Positions 5,609-5,627 of a DNA stretch of 5,627 bases are shown piece after piece (position 1 is the first letter of the stretch; each line of letters opens with the position of its first letter). Both the position numbers and the translations under genes were made by a program. Source of the stretch: Negativicutes bacterium (lineage in GTDB: Bacteria; Bacillota; Negativicutes; SKW292); the NCBI GenBank assembly GCA_026416215.1, contig JAOAFP010000095.1, positions 1-5,627 of the forward strand, written 5' to 3'. The notes beneath the pieces were generated by a model. The model made no database searches and was not told the DNA's origin. It saw only the letters and a program-made list of their open reading frames with translations.

Positions 5609-5627
5609 CTGTCTCTTATACACATCT
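5609..5627. other. Nextera/Tn5 mosaic-end adapter (sequencing artefact)
   Basis: The last 19 bases, CTGTCTCTTATACACATCT, are exactly the reverse complement of the 19-bp Tn5 mosaic end used in Nextera tagmentation libraries. They sit at the very end of the contig and interrupt the murQ reading frame. They are untrimmed adapter, not genomic DNA and not evidence of a natural transposon. The first C may coincide with a genomic base. Confidence 0.96.

Noticed and set aside
5609..5627. Natural Tn5/IS50 transposon end
   Set aside because: The mosaic end is an engineered hybrid of the Tn5 outside and inside ends, and it occurs exactly at the contig terminus with no transposon sequence next to it. 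It is library adapter.

Overview
The window is a contig end from a GC-rich Bacillota (Firmicutes) genome, most likely Clostridia or Negativicutes. The evidence is a complete CIRCE/HrcA heat-shock control region, a sigma-A type promoter, strong AGGAGG ribosome binding sites, a glucose-family PTS, and an archaeal-like (Group III) chaperonin placed directly after hrcA. That last arrangement is known from Carboxydothermus and some related Firmicutes. The species cannot be fixed from this sequence. All genes lie on the minus strand, so transcription runs from the right end to the left.

Right part (about 5608 to 1574): a cell-wall sugar uptake and recycling cluster. In order of transcription it holds the C-terminal end of murQ (MurNAc-6-phosphate etherase, cut by the contig edge), a free-standing glucose-family PTS IIA protein with an unusual CC-x5-CC N-terminus, an exported serine hydrolase of the beta-lactamase/PBP4B/AmiE type, and a NagE-like PTS IICB permease. 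A rho-independent terminator-like hairpin lies just after the IIA stop codon, at or inside the start of the hydrolase gene. A second strong terminator follows the permease. The inferred logic is that the hydrolase trims muropeptides or peptidoglycan derivatives outside the membrane, IICB with IIA imports and phosphorylates the amino sugar, and MurQ removes the lactyl ether in the cytoplasm, giving GlcNAc-6-phosphate. The gene set resembles E. coli murQ-murP-yfeW and B. subtilis murQ-murR-murP-amiE, but the permease is of the GlcNAc/glucose IICB type rather than the MurP IIBC type.

Left part (1555 to 1): the heat-shock regulon head. A consensus-like promoter (TTGACT, 17 bp, TAATAT) is followed by a perfect CIRCE operator, then hrcA, then 12 nt later the start of a chaperonin gene whose first 136 residues are clearly of the thermosome (Group II/III) type, not GroEL. 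Its ribosome binding site is built into the hrcA stop codon. grpE, dnaK and dnaJ are expected beyond the left edge, but they are not in the window.

The last 19 bases (5609-5627) are exactly the Nextera/Tn5 mosaic-end adapter and are not genomic. No gene-free stretch exceeds 300 bases. I saw no tRNA, rRNA, CRISPR, insertion sequence or phage feature. Nothing here is clearly a wholly undescribed system. The best leads are the Group III chaperonin under HrcA control, the hybrid MurQ/NagE-type operon with its cysteine-rich IIA, and the terminator overlapping the hydrolase start.
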